In this document: in pieces, positions 1 to 7,880 of the stretch
Numbering within the stretch: position 1 is the stretch's first letter
Layout of the letters: the number at the start of each line of letters is the position of its first letter
Assembly (NCBI GenBank): GCA_024763405.1
Contig: JANTFQ010000024.1
Coordinates: forward strand, 1-14,330
DNA: 14,330 bases
Direction of reading: 5' to 3'
Source: Calditrichaceae bacterium
GTDB taxonomy: Bacteria; Calditrichota; Calditrichia; Calditrichales; Calditrichaceae
Made by a program: the position numbers and the translations under genes
Notes under the pieces: model-generated
What the model was told of the DNA's origin: nothing
Database searches by the model: none
Seen by the model: the letters and a program-made list of their open reading frames with translations, nothing else

Positions 1-318
1 GATAAAGGCGGGAAAATATCGATTTCCAGCAAACTGATAAAAGGAACGAACAAACTTACCGGCGAAGACACCATGTCGGTACATGTGTCCGTGCAGGATA
101 GCGGTGTTGGTATCAATTATGAAGAACAGAAAATGGTTTTTAATAAATACGAGCAGACCGAAGCCGGAAAAGACGCTGCATTAAAAGGAACCGGTCTGGG
201 GCTTGCAATTTGTAAAGAAATTATTTCCATGCATAACGGTGAAGTTTGGGTGGAGAGCGAACCGGGGCAGGGAAGCACTTTTTATTTCAGTCTGCCGATT
301 ACACAAATCCGTATTTAA
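1..318 (+). CDS. Sensor histidine kinase, C-terminal ATPase end (partial, 5' cut by window)
   Basis: This is the tail of a two-component sensor kinase; the frame is open from base 1, so the true start lies upstream. The 105 visible residues are the end of a HATPase_c domain. The G1 box DSGVGI is at visible residues 33-38, an F-box-like stretch around F47-Y50, and the G2 box GTGLGLAI at 63-70, followed by the usual GSTFYFSLP closing strand. The N box, DHp domain and any sensor region are outside the window. The protein ends just after the catalytic domain, so no receiver or other domain is fused at this end. mutS begins 2 nt after the stop, so the two are probably co-transcribed. The family is clear; the signal sensed cannot be known from this piece. 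Confidence 0.93.
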   Translation, partial: DKGGKISISSKLIKGTNKLTGEDTMSVHVSVQDSGVGINYEEQKMVFNKYEQTEAGKDAALKGTGLGLAICKEIISMHNGEVWVESEPGQGSTFYFSLPITQIRI

Positions 319-320
319 TT

Positions 321-2951
321 ATGGCTGCCGCAAAAGCAAAAAGCACCCCGCTGATGGAGCAGTATCTGAGCATCAAAGCGGACTATAAAGATGTTCTGCT
401 CCTCTACCGTATGGGTGATTTTTACGAAACATTTTACGACGACGCCAAGCTTCTTTCTAAAACAATCGGTATCGCACTTACCAAAAGAGCGCATGGAAAA
501 TCAGCCGATGTTCCGCTTGCGGGATTTCCCCATCACGCCCTGGATACCTACCTGCCGAAATTATTGAACGCCGGACTGCGCATTGCCATTTGCGAGCAGG
601 TGGAAGATCCCAAGCTGGCTAAAGGTATCGTTAAAAGGGAAGTGGTGGAAATCGCTTCGCCCGGGGCAACCCTTTCCGAAAAAATTTTAGACAGCCGTTC
701 GCATAATTTTTTAATCGCCCTGGACCTGCGCGATGATATCTGCGGAATGGCCGCCGCTGACGTTTCGACAGGCAGTTTTCAGACCTCTGAATTTGATCCG
801 CAAAACCTGCTGGAATATTTACAGCGCTACCAGCCTAAAGAAATCCTTATTTCCAAAAAAAATTATGAAACACTTTCAAATCTGATCCGGCAGCAGGTAA
901 ATGCCGTGGTAACCAAGCGGGATGACTGGATATTCAGCCGTGATTACACGTATGAAATCCTCACCTCTCATTTTAATACCCGCTCTCTAAAAGGTTTTGG
1001 TTGCGAAGAACTGGATGCCGGCGTTATTGCTGCCGGTGTTCTGATTCATTATTTGCAGGAAAATTACAAAACCAGGCTCGAGCATTTTGTTCAGCTTCAG
1101 TTGATCAATCTTTCCAATTATATGATTCTGGATGAAAGTACACGACGCAATCTGGAAATCGCTCAGACTATTTCCGGTGTGCAGGGCGGGCACACCCTCC
1201 TTACCGTTTTGGATTATACCCAAACGCCTATGGGCGCCCGACTCTTTAAACAGTGGCTGCAGCAGCCGTTAATCCATAAAAAAGAAATTATGCAGCGTCT
1301 GGATATTGTGGCGGCCCTGGTAGATCATAAGGAAATCAAGAAGGCGCTTACCGGGCAGTTGAACGCCATTTTTGATATGGAACGCCTGTTGGGCCGGATT
1401 GTCACCGGGCGGGCAAACGGCCGGGACATGCAAAATCTTAGGTTATCGCTGGAAGTGATACCGCCGCTGCAGAAAATAATAAAAGAAAGCGGACTGGGGG
1501 CGCTGCAGAAAAGTTTTAAAAAATTTGACCCGCTCACTTCTTTAACCGGATTAATTGCGGAAACAATTGTGGAAAACCCGCCGCTTACCATTCAGGAAGG
1601 CGGATTGATTCGCTCCGGTCACAACAGGGAATTAGACGAACTGCGTGAAATATCCGAACACGGCAAAGACTGGCTGTTAAGCTACCAGGAAAAGGAACGC
1701 GGCCGAACCGGAATCACTTCTTTAAAAGTAAGCTATAACAGGGTTTTTGGTTACTATCTCGAAGTAAGCAATGTACACAAAGACAAAGTTCCCGAGAATT
1801 ATATCCGAAAGCAGACCCTGGTCAATGCGGAGCGCTACATCACTCCCGATTTGAAAGAATGGGAAGAAAAAATTTTAGGGGCCGAAGATAAAATAAAAGA
1901 ACTGGAATATAAAATATTTCAGGAAGTGCGTCAGCAGGTTAGCCGTTTTATCGTGCCCATTCAGGAAAACAGCCGGAAAATTGCCGAATTGGATTGTTAT
2001 GTAAGTTTAGCCGAAGCGGCTTTGGTCAATCATTATGTTTGTCCAAAAATAAGCAGCGGCGAACTGTTAAAAATTAAAGGCGGGCGGCATCCCGTTGTGG
2101 AAAAAAATCTGGCGCACGGTCAGGATTTTATTGCCAATGATACGCAAATGGATACAAAAAAAGAGCAGATCTGGGTTATTACCGGCCCGAATATGTCGGG
2201 GAAATCCACCTTTCTGCGCCAAACCGGATTGATTGTGCTGATGGCGCAAATCGGTTCTTTTGTACCTGCGGAAGAAGCGGAAATCGGGATTGTTGATCGC
2301 ATCTTTACCCGTGTCGGCGCTTCCGATAATTTGGCAATGGGGGAGAGTACCTTTCTTGTGGAAATGAATGAGACGGCCAATATCCTCAACAATGCGACTT
2401 CGCGCAGTTTAATTCTGTTAGATGAAATCGGACGCGGCACCAGTACTTTTGATGGCTTATCCATCGCCTGGGCGGTGGCGGAGTTTATCCACAATGAAGA
2501 AAAACTGCATTCCAAAACCCTGTTTGCCACCCACTATCATGAGCTTACTGAGCTGGCGCTGCTCTACCCGCGTATCAAAAATTACAATGTAGCCGTGGAA
2601 GAATGGGAAGACCAGGTTGTCTTTCTGCGCAAGATAGTGCCCGGCGGCACCGATAATTCCTATGGCATCTATGTGGCGGAAATGGCGGGACTGCCGCGGC
2701 CGCTAATCGAGCGGGCCCGGGAAATATTAAACAACCTTGAAAGTAATGAATTAAAACCGCATTCGAATAAACCGCGGCTTGCCACACGCCACTCCGGCCG
2801 CAGTGTGGATCGAAACCAGTTGAGTCTATTCGCTGATGATGAGACTAAAAAAGTAAAGGACGCGTTAGAGCGGGTGGATGTAAATGCGATTACACCACTG
2901 GCGGCCTTGCAAAAATTAGATGAATTAAAAAAGATGCTGTCTGGTAAATGA
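321..2951 (+). CDS. mutS: DNA mismatch repair ATPase MutS
   Basis: MutS binds mismatches and small loops in DNA and, with ATP, recruits MutL. The predicted protein is 876 residues, normal for bacterial MutS1. The mismatch-reading Phe-X-Glu motif is F34-Y-E36 in GDFYETF. The Walker A motif GPNMSGKST starts at about residue 622. Walker B LLDEIGRG holds D701-E702, and the signature TLFATHYHEL follows. A QLSLF motif at 833-837 matches the beta-clamp-binding consensus in the C-terminal tail. The frame stays open back to 246, but that part overlaps the kinase gene. ATG 321, 2 nt after the kinase stop, gives the canonical N-terminus (PLMEQYLSIK at residues 10-19) and is chosen. There is no strong Shine-Dalgarno sequence before it, so translation is probably coupled to the kinase gene. 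Confidence 0.98.
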   Translation: MAAAKAKSTPLMEQYLSIKADYKDVLLLYRMGDFYETFYDDAKLLSKTIGIALTKRAHGKSADVPLAGFPHHALDTYLPKLLNAGLRIAICEQVEDPKLAKGIVKREVVEIASPGATLSEKILDSRSHNFLIALDLRDDICGMAAADVSTGSFQTSEFDPQNLLEYLQRYQPKEILISKKNYETLSNLIRQQVNAVVTKRDDWIFSRDYTYEILTSHFNTRSLKGFGCEELDAGVIAAGVLIHYLQENYKTRLEHFVQLQLINLSNYMILDESTRRNLEIAQTISGVQGGHTLLTVLDYTQTPMGARLFKQWLQQPLIHKKEIMQRLDIVAALVDHKEIKKALTGQLNAIFDMERLLGRIVTGRANGRDMQNLRLSLEVIPPLQKIIKESGLGALQKSFKKFDPLTSLTGLIAETIVENPPLTIQEGGLIRSGHNRELDELREISEHGKDWLLSYQEKERGRTGITSLKVSYNRVFGYYLEVSNVHKDKVPENYIRKQTLVNAERYITPDLKEWEEKILGAEDKIKELEYKIFQEVRQQVSRFIVPIQENSRKIAELDCYVSLAEAALVNHYVCPKISSGELLKIKGGRHPVVEKNLAHGQDFIANDTQMDTKKEQIWVITGPNMSGKSTFLRQTGLIVLMAQIGSFVPAEEAEIGIVDRIFTRVGASDNLAMGESTFLVEMNETANILNNATSRSLILLDEIGRGTSTFDGLSIAWAVAEFIHNEEKLHSKTLFATHYHELTELALLYPRIKNYNVAVEEWEDQVVFLRKIVPGGTDNSYGIYVAEMAGLPRPLIERAREILNNLESNELKPHSNKPRLATRHSGRSVDRNQLSLFADDETKKVKDALERVDVNAITPLAALQKLDELKKMLSGK

Positions 2952-3023
2952 CAAAAGTGTAAAAAATAGTAAAGTTCAATTAATGTTCGCCGAATACCTA
3001 AATCACGTTTTATCAGGGCTAAG

Positions 3024-3038
3024 TTCAATAAAATTGAA
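3024..3038. repeat. Small AT-rich palindrome upstream of the HU gene
   Basis: TTCAAT (3024-3029), a three-base spacer, and ATTGAA (3033-3038) form a perfect inverted repeat. Its left arm lies within AAGTTCAAT (3021-3029), a direct copy of bases 2972-2980. It sits about 20 bases before the proposed -35 box. It could be an operator or only a weak mRNA hairpin after mutS. No function is shown by the sequence. Confidence 0.35.
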
Positions 3039-3057
3039 TGATTATTAATTTTTTATC

Positions 3058-3086
3058 TTGATTCGGCGGTATTTTAGTTTTATCTT
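3058..3086 (+). promoter_or_regulatory. Probable sigma-70-type promoter of the HU gene
   Basis: TTGATT (3058-3063) and TATCTT (3081-3086) are separated by exactly 17 bases, in an AT-rich gap that follows mutS. Transcription would begin near 3093, leaving a leader of about 44 nt that contains the AGGAGGA ribosome binding site at 3124-3130. The -35 region overlaps the right arm of an 8-bp inverted repeat (2988-2995 with 3061-3068). Assignment is by consensus only. Confidence 0.5.
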
Positions 3087-3136
3087 TAATAATAATAACA
3101 AATTAAGGCATATCGTCGTCCATAGGAGGAAGGCAA

Positions 3137-3445
3137 ATGAAAACGGTGACGAAAAAGGATGTTGCCAAGAGAACGGCTCAGGAACTAGGGGAAAAAATTT
3201 ACACGGCAGAAAAATTTGTGGATCGTATCTTTATTGTTCTGCGTGAAATTTTAAGTGAAGCAGATCCGGAAGTGCGCATTGAAATCAGGGATTTTGGTGT
3301 GTTTGAAGTTAAAAAAACCAAACCGAAACCGAAGGCCCGTAATCCGAGAACCGGCGAAATTATTTATGTGCCTGCCCGCCGAAAAACCCATTTTAAAGCC
3401 GGAAAAATTTTGAAAGATGTTTTAAAGGAACCGCTTTCCGAATAA
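3137..3445 (+). CDS. HU/IHF-family nucleoid DNA-binding protein
   Basis: This is a small histone-like protein that binds and bends DNA as a dimer and helps organise the nucleoid. It has 102 residues, about ten more than typical HU. Helices 1-2 cover roughly residues 4-40, followed by the beta-arm segment. The family signature is visible as RDFGVFEVKK (51-60), then KPKARNPRTGE (64-74). P70 corresponds to the proline that intercalates in HU and IHF. The C-terminus FKAGKILKDVL is the usual final helix. The start is set by AGGAGGA at 3124-3130, 6 nt before ATG. The gene is a single transcription unit, with its own promoter candidate upstream and an intrinsic terminator downstream. HU and IHF subunits cannot be told apart safely here, so no symbol is given. 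Confidence 0.95.
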   Translation: MKTVTKKDVAKRTAQELGEKIYTAEKFVDRIFIVLREILSEADPEVRIEIRDFGVFEVKKTKPKPKARNPRTGEIIYVPARRKTHFKAGKILKDVLKEPLSE

Positions 3446-3459
3446 TAACCTGCGTTCAG

Positions 3460-3491
3460 GCCGTTCTTCGATTTTTGAGAGCGGCTTTTTT
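3460..3491 (+). terminator. Rho-independent terminator after the HU gene
   Basis: GCCGTTCT (3460-3467) pairs with AGAGCGGC (3478-3485), with one G-U pair. The loop is 10 nt and a run of six T (3486-3491) follows immediately. It lies 15 bases after the HU stop codon and separates HU from the ruvX group. Confidence 0.85.
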
Positions 3492-3521
3492 ATTCAGCCT
3501 TTGAAAACAAAAAAATGTAAT

Positions 3522-3550
3522 TTGCCTGCCTTTAATTCTTCAGTTAATTT
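3522..3550 (+). promoter_or_regulatory. Weak promoter candidate ahead of ruvX
   Basis: TTGCCT (3522-3527) and TAATTT (3545-3550) have a 17-base spacer and sit between the HU terminator and ruvX, where a new promoter is expected. The -10 match is poor, so this is a suggestion only. Confidence 0.25.
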
Positions 3551-3589
3551 ACGGCCGTTACAATAAAGACGGAAATATATGGGCGCTTG

Positions 3590-4009
3590 ATGACAGCAAA
3601 AATTATCGCATTGGATATTGGTGAAAAACGAATCGGTGTGGCCGTTAGTGATACGTTGGGTATGTTTGCCCATCCGTTGCAGACGATTACCTGGAAGGGT
3701 TACAACCGCTTTGTCGGTGAGTTAAAAGAAATCATTGCCGAACAGGAAGCGGCCGCCCTTGTAATCGGAATGCCCTACACCTTAAAGGGAACCGCCTCTA
3801 AAAAGACAGAAGAGGTGAAAAAACTGGTCGGGCAGCTTCGTGAATCTTTATCTATTGAAATCGTTGAGGAAGACGAACGTTTAACGACTAAAATGGCGGA
3901 GAATGCGCTGCATGCCGTGGGGAAAAAACCCAGCAGACAACGCAACAAGATTGATCAAATAGCGGCGGTATATATTTTACAATCATACTTAGACCGCAAA
4001 CATACATAA
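3590..4009 (+). CDS. ruvX: RuvX/YqgF family nuclease (putative pre-16S rRNA nuclease)
   Basis: YqgF/RuvX proteins have an RNase H-like fold. They are best supported as nucleases that mature the 16S rRNA 5' end, although they were first annotated as Holliday junction resolvases. The 139 residues match the family's usual length. The first strand motif ALDIGEKRIGVAVSD carries the acidic residue D9. Then come VIGMPYTLKG, DERLTT with E96, and IDQIAAVYILQ with D122, so the three acidic catalytic positions are kept. ATG 3590 is chosen over the adjacent in-frame TTG at 3587. The best upstream Shine-Dalgarno-like bases (GGA, 3571-3573) are closer to an out-of-frame ATG at 3579. The gene is followed after 16 nt by DAHP synthase and is probably in the same transcript. 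Confidence 0.93.
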   Translation: MTAKIIALDIGEKRIGVAVSDTLGMFAHPLQTITWKGYNRFVGELKEIIAEQEAAALVIGMPYTLKGTASKKTEEVKKLVGQLRESLSIEIVEEDERLTTKMAENALHAVGKKPSRQRNKIDQIAAVYILQSYLDRKHT

Positions 4010-4025
4010 TAAAGGAGCATGTCGT

Positions 4026-5057
4026 ATGGTCATCATAATGGAAAAAGATATTCAGGAAAGCTATATAGAAAATATTATTAAACGCCTGGACGAGGAAGGT
4101 TTCTCTATCCACCGCTCTACCGGTGTGGAACATACCCTCCTTGGCGTTATCGGCAATACATCGAAACTGGATGTCCGTGATTTAAAAATTATGCCGGGTG
4201 TTGCCGATGCTTACCGCATTACTGCTCCCTATAAATTAGTCAGCCGGGAATTTAAGTCTGAAGACACGATTATTAAAATTAAAGATGTTGTGATCGGCGG
4301 TGAGGAAATCGTTATTATGGCCGGGCCCTGTTCGGTGGAATCAAGGGAACAGGTGATGACGATTGCCGAGCGCGTATCCAAAGCCGGCGCAAAGATTTTA
4401 CGTGGAGGCGCGTTTAAACCGCGGACGTCTCCTTATGCGTTTCAGGGGATGGGAGAAGAAGGCCTTAAGATTCTGCGTGAAGCGGCAGATAAATTTAATA
4501 TGCTGGTTGTGACCGAAGTGATGGATAAAGATCAGATTGAATTGGTTTGTAAATATAGTGACATCTTGCAGATTGGCGCCCGGAATATGCAAAATTTCTC
4601 TTTTATGAAAGCGCTTGGAAAAACCAAAAAACCGATATTTTTAAAACGCGGAATTGCTGCCACCATTCAGGAATGGCTTATGTCGGCGGAATATATTCTG
4701 TCCGGGGGAAATGCCAATGTAATTATGTGCGAACGCGGTATCCGGACTTTTGAAACCTATACCCGTAATACTCTTGATTTAAGCGCTATTCCGGTGGTCC
4801 AGAAATTAAGCCATCTGCCGGTGATGGCCGATCCCTCACATGGGACAGGGCTGCGCAGTAAAGTGTTGCCTATGGCCCGGGCCTCGGTTGCGGCGGGAGC
4901 GGACGGAATTATGATTGAAGTACATCATGATCCGGACCACGCTCTTTCCGACGGCGCTCAATCTCTGTATCCTGAACAATTTGATGAATTAATGGATCAA
5001 ATCCGTGTCATTGCCAAAGTGATTGGAAGAAACATTGCCGAAAGAAGAGACCAGTAA
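4026..5057 (+). CDS. aroF: 3-deoxy-7-phosphoheptulonate (DAHP) synthase, class I-beta with N-terminal regulatory domain
   Basis: This enzyme condenses phosphoenolpyruvate and erythrose 4-phosphate to DAHP, the first step of the shikimate pathway. The 343 residues have the layout of the Thermotoga maritima enzyme: a ferredoxin-like domain (about 1-75) that in that enzyme mediates tyrosine/phenylalanine feedback, then a TIM barrel. Motifs seen are AGPCSVES, RGGAFKPRTSPYAFQG, QIGARNMQNF, CERGIRTFE and ADPSHGTG. The metal ligands are all present as C102, H272, E298 and D309, the numbering I recall for the Thermotoga enzyme. AAAGGAG at 4011-4017, 8 nt before ATG 4026, supports the start. The 3' end overlaps tyrA, which fits co-regulation of tyrosine synthesis. 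The symbol follows common annotation use; aroG or aroA(G) would be equally valid. Confidence 0.97.
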   Translation: MVIIMEKDIQESYIENIIKRLDEEGFSIHRSTGVEHTLLGVIGNTSKLDVRDLKIMPGVADAYRITAPYKLVSREFKSEDTIIKIKDVVIGGEEIVIMAGPCSVESREQVMTIAERVSKAGAKILRGGAFKPRTSPYAFQGMGEEGLKILREAADKFNMLVVTEVMDKDQIELVCKYSDILQIGARNMQNFSFMKALGKTKKPIFLKRGIAATIQEWLMSAEYILSGGNANVIMCERGIRTFETYTRNTLDLSAIPVVQKLSHLPVMADPSHGTGLRSKVLPMARASVAAGADGIMIEVHHDPDHALSDGAQSLYPEQFDELMDQIRVIAKVIGRNIAERRDQ

Positions 5058-6138
5058 TATAAAAACTATTGTTATTTCCGGTCTGGGGGTGATGGGGGCT
5101 TCTCTGGCGATGGCCATTCGTCAAAACTGTCCGCATATTCAAATACTTGGTTACGATACCAAAGAAGTTTTGGCCGAAGCATCCCGCCTGAACATCATCG
5201 ATAAAGCCGTACGGGAATGGCCGCTTGACTGTACAGATGCAGATATTATTTTTCTGGCGACCCCGCTTCATATTTTAAAACAGCATCTGCAGGATTTAAA
5301 CGGCGCGGTGTCCGGGCAGACAATTATTACCGATTTGGGCAGTACCAAACAAGAGTTATCCGATCTCGTACGGCAGATTGATTTTGACGGAATTTATATT
5401 GGCGGTCATCCTATGACCGGCGCCGAAAAAAGCGGTATTAAAGCAGCTAATCCACTTCTCTACGAAAATGCGGTATATGTGTTAACTTCCGGGAAACACG
5501 AACACAGCGAAATAGTAAATAAAAAACTAATCCCACTGCTAAAAGCAATAAAATCCAGAATTTTATTTTTAGAAGCGAATGTTCATGATAAAATTCTGGC
5601 CTCCGTCAGTCACCTGCCGCAACTGGCGGCCATCGCCCTCGTCAATTTAGCCGGTGGTCAGAATAAGCCGGAGCTACCTGTCCTGGAACTGGCTGCCGGT
5701 GGATTTAGGGATTTAACACGCATCGCTTCCAGTTCCATTGATATCTGGCAGGATATCATTTCTTCCAATAAAGAAAATGTGCGGGAGGCGCTAAGCCGCT
5801 TCATCGGGCTTTTGCAGGATGAATTGAATACCCTGGATAATCTAAAAGAACCCTTCGAAAGCGCCAATGATTACCGCAGCAGGCTGCCAAAACAGAATAA
5901 GGGGTTCCTTTCGCCCCTAAGCGATATCTTGGTTTATGTAAATGATGAAATGGGCGTTGTGGCCAAAATTGCCAATGCTCTTAGTGCCAGGGCGATAGAT
6001 ATCCGCGATATTGAATTGCTGAAAATCCGTGAAAAAGAAGGCGGTGTCTTTCGGCTTTCTTTGGCGGATGAAACGGAGGCGGCTCAGTCTATCGAAATAT
6101 TAAATAAAATCGGCTATAAAGCATTTATGAGGGAATAA
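5035..6138 (+). CDS. tyrA: Prephenate dehydrogenase with C-terminal ACT domain
   Basis: TyrA oxidises and decarboxylates prephenate to 4-hydroxyphenylpyruvate on the way to tyrosine. The dinucleotide-binding loop is GLGVMG at residues 16-21. GGHPMTG (123-129) and SHLPQ (H193) are conserved active-site segments. An ACT domain runs from about 297 to the end at 367 and probably gives tyrosine feedback control. The start is uncertain because no ATG is suitably placed. TTG 5035 has GGAAGA (5025-5030) before it and is preferred. TTG 5023 is the alternative and adds four residues. Either start lies inside the DAHP synthase gene (overlap 23 or 35 nt), which suggests translational coupling of the first pathway enzyme and the tyrosine branch enzyme. 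No chorismate mutase domain is fused. Confidence 0.93.
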   Translation: MPKEETSNIKTIVISGLGVMGASLAMAIRQNCPHIQILGYDTKEVLAEASRLNIIDKAVREWPLDCTDADIIFLATPLHILKQHLQDLNGAVSGQTIITDLGSTKQELSDLVRQIDFDGIYIGGHPMTGAEKSGIKAANPLLYENAVYVLTSGKHEHSEIVNKKLIPLLKAIKSRILFLEANVHDKILASVSHLPQLAAIALVNLAGGQNKPELPVLELAAGGFRDLTRIASSSIDIWQDIISSNKENVREALSRFIGLLQDELNTLDNLKEPFESANDYRSRLPKQNKGFLSPLSDILVYVNDEMGVVAKIANALSARAIDIRDIELLKIREKEGGVFRLSLADETEAAQSIEILNKIGYKAFMRE

Positions 6139-6141
6139 TAA

Positions 6142-7158
6142 ATGGATCCGTTGAAAATTGCAGTTATAGGAACGGGAAGTATTGCGCAAATTGTGCATCT
6201 CCCTGTTTTGAAAAATATAGAAGGGGTTACGTTAAACGCAATTTGTGATATTGATGATACAAAAATTACACCACTGCTCGAAAAATACGGTATTCCCAAT
6301 GGATACCGCCAGGCCGATCGCTTGTTTAAAACCGAAAAATTAGATGCGGTTCATATTTGTACAGCCAATCATTATCATTATCCGATGGCCTATATGGCGC
6401 TGATGAATGATGTCAATGTATTTATGGAAAAACCCATCGCATTAAATGCAGCCGACGCCCAAAAACTGGATATATTGGCTAAAGAACGTAATCTGCAAGT
6501 CCTGGTTGGGATGCAAAACCGCTTCCGGGATGATGTTATGATTTTAAAAGAATTTATTGAAAAGGATGAACTGGGTGAAATATTTTATATTAAAAGCGGC
6601 TGGTTGAAACAGTACAAACGAAAGCCGTTTACCAAATGGAAGACCAATCCTAAGAAGGCGGGCGGCGGCGTTGTTCTTGATTTGGGCAGCCAACTGATTG
6701 ATTTAGCCTTATTCTTACTGGGTATGCCAAAAATAAAATCAGTGCGTTTGTATGACTATAGCCTTAACCCGGATTTAAATGTGGAAGATGCAGCCCTTGC
6801 GGTAATAGAAACTGTAAAAGGCGCTTCGATGACCATTGAAGTGAGTTGGAAAATGCACCTGGAAAAGGATATGATTTATACCCACATTTTTGGGAAGAAT
6901 GGCGCGGCGTATTTAAATCCTTTACGGATTAATAAAGAATTGCATGGGAACCTGGTAAACGTAACACCTTATACCACCGAAAACAGTGCAGCCCGTTTTA
7001 AAAAAGCATATGAAAGTGAAATCCAGCATTTTATAAGGGTCGTCAGAGGTGAAGAAGAGAACCGTTCTTCCTCTGCCGACGCGGTACGAATTATGCGCAT
7101 CATTGAGGCCTTATACGAATCCGCCCGGTTGAAACAACAGGTGGATTTAAACGAATAA
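6142..7158 (+). CDS. Gfo/Idh/MocA-family NAD(P)-dependent oxidoreductase, with Gln in the usual catalytic His position
   Basis: The family oxidises or reduces sugars and related carbonyl compounds with NAD(P); the substrate here is unknown. It has 338 residues, normal length. The N-terminal Rossmann domain opens with AVIGTGSIAQ. EKPIAL carries the expected lysine, K97. The C-terminal domain motif reads GGGVVLDLGSQLIDLALFLLG in outline (about 174-194, key residues G, D180, G182, Q184, D187). The family normally has Asp-X3-His here; codon CAA places Gln at 184 instead of His. This suggests altered chemistry, or a binding role rather than catalysis. ATG 6142 is 3 nt after the tyrA stop, so the gene is almost surely in the same operon. 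A link to aromatic or sugar-derived metabolism is possible but not shown. Confidence 0.88.
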   Translation: MDPLKIAVIGTGSIAQIVHLPVLKNIEGVTLNAICDIDDTKITPLLEKYGIPNGYRQADRLFKTEKLDAVHICTANHYHYPMAYMALMNDVNVFMEKPIALNAADAQKLDILAKERNLQVLVGMQNRFRDDVMILKEFIEKDELGEIFYIKSGWLKQYKRKPFTKWKTNPKKAGGGVVLDLGSQLIDLALFLLGMPKIKSVRLYDYSLNPDLNVEDAALAVIETVKGASMTIEVSWKMHLEKDMIYTHIFGKNGAAYLNPLRINKELHGNLVNVTPYTTENSAARFKKAYESEIQHFIRVVRGEEENRSSSADAVRIMRIIEALYESARLKQQVDLNE

Positions 7159-7190
7159 ACCCAGGCGCTGAGCAGATACAGGATAAAGAT

Positions 7191-7820
7191 TTGCAAAAAT
7201 ATTTTCAGGCAGTTAAGTTAAAAACTGCAAAAATTTGTATGCAGACAGCGTTCGCTCTTTTATTAAGTTCCATGGCATTAAATGCGCAGGCTTTGGGAAG
7301 CAATCTTAGCTTGGCGGATAGTGTCTATGCCTCGGTTCTGGACTCGTTACTTACAGGAGAGGCAGAGCCGGCGCTTAAAATACACGATTCGGCTTCGGAC
7401 TCCAGGACCTTTCTGCGTTCCGGCTGGATTCAGTATTGGGCGTCTGCCGGAACAGATACGGAGATGGACAGTTCGGCAAGGTTGTTTGTGATCGATCGAT
7501 TTGCCCTGGATATTGCCTATTTTGAAAACAGCACGCGGTTACTGGGGTTTAACACCATCTTAAAACGACGTCTATCGTTTTTTTTGCAGGGCTGGCTGGA
7601 AAATGCCAAATCGGGAAAAGTAGTGCGCAGTTTTTCGATACATAAAACAGAATACGATTTAGTAGATGCCGACCGGCTTTCTGCAATCGAGAAAAGTCCG
7701 TTCCGTTTTACAAAAGGAACGATGAAAACAAAATCAGTCTGGATGCATTATCTTGAACCGGCCGTTGTAATTTCTGCGGTTAGTGTGATTATATACCTGT
7801 TTTTCAGCGTGCGCACATAA
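7191..7820 (+). CDS. Envelope protein of unknown function with signal peptide and C-terminal membrane segment
   Basis: I do not recognise a named family. The 209 residues start with a lysine-containing region, a hydrophobic stretch (about 16-30, AFALLLSSMAL) and an Ala-X-Ala-like cleavage site near NAQA, so export is likely. The middle part is mixed alpha/beta in character with no cysteines or metal motifs. A second hydrophobic segment, AVVISAVSVIIYLFF, lies just before the final VRT, so a C-terminal anchor in the membrane with the body in the periplasm is likely. TTG 7191 has AGGA at 7180-7183 and keeps the charged n-region, so it is preferred over ATG 7239. It lies 32 nt after the oxidoreductase gene and 60 nt before bamD, so an envelope assembly role is possible but only by association. 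Confidence 0.75.
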   Translation: MQKYFQAVKLKTAKICMQTAFALLLSSMALNAQALGSNLSLADSVYASVLDSLLTGEAEPALKIHDSASDSRTFLRSGWIQYWASAGTDTEMDSSARLFVIDRFALDIAYFENSTRLLGFNTILKRRLSFFLQGWLENAKSGKVVRSFSIHKTEYDLVDADRLSAIEKSPFRFTKGTMKTKSVWMHYLEPAVVISAVSVIIYLFFSVRT

Positions 7821-7867
7821 AATGAACTTTTTACACCGGAGATAGTTAAACTCCGCATCATAAATTC

Positions 7868-7873
7868 AAGGAG
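7868..7873 (+). promoter_or_regulatory. Ribosome binding site that sets the TTG start of bamD
   Basis: AAGGAG ends 7 nt before TTG 7881. The spacing is good and TTG gives a complete lipoprotein signal, so the non-ATG start is well supported. Confidence 0.75.
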
Positions 7874-7880
7874 AAGGAAG

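Noticed and set aside
246..320. In-frame extension of mutS upstream of ATG 321
   Set aside because: It overlaps the kinase gene in another frame and does not look like a MutS N-terminus; ATG 321 gives the canonical start with F34-x-E36 in place.
2120..2530. 136-codon open frame on the minus strand
   Set aside because: It is antisense to the MutS ATPase domain and has no recognisable motif.
7837..7855. CGGAG/CTCCG hairpin before bamD, considered as a terminator
   Set aside because: The stem is only 5 bp with a 9-base loop and no T-run follows.
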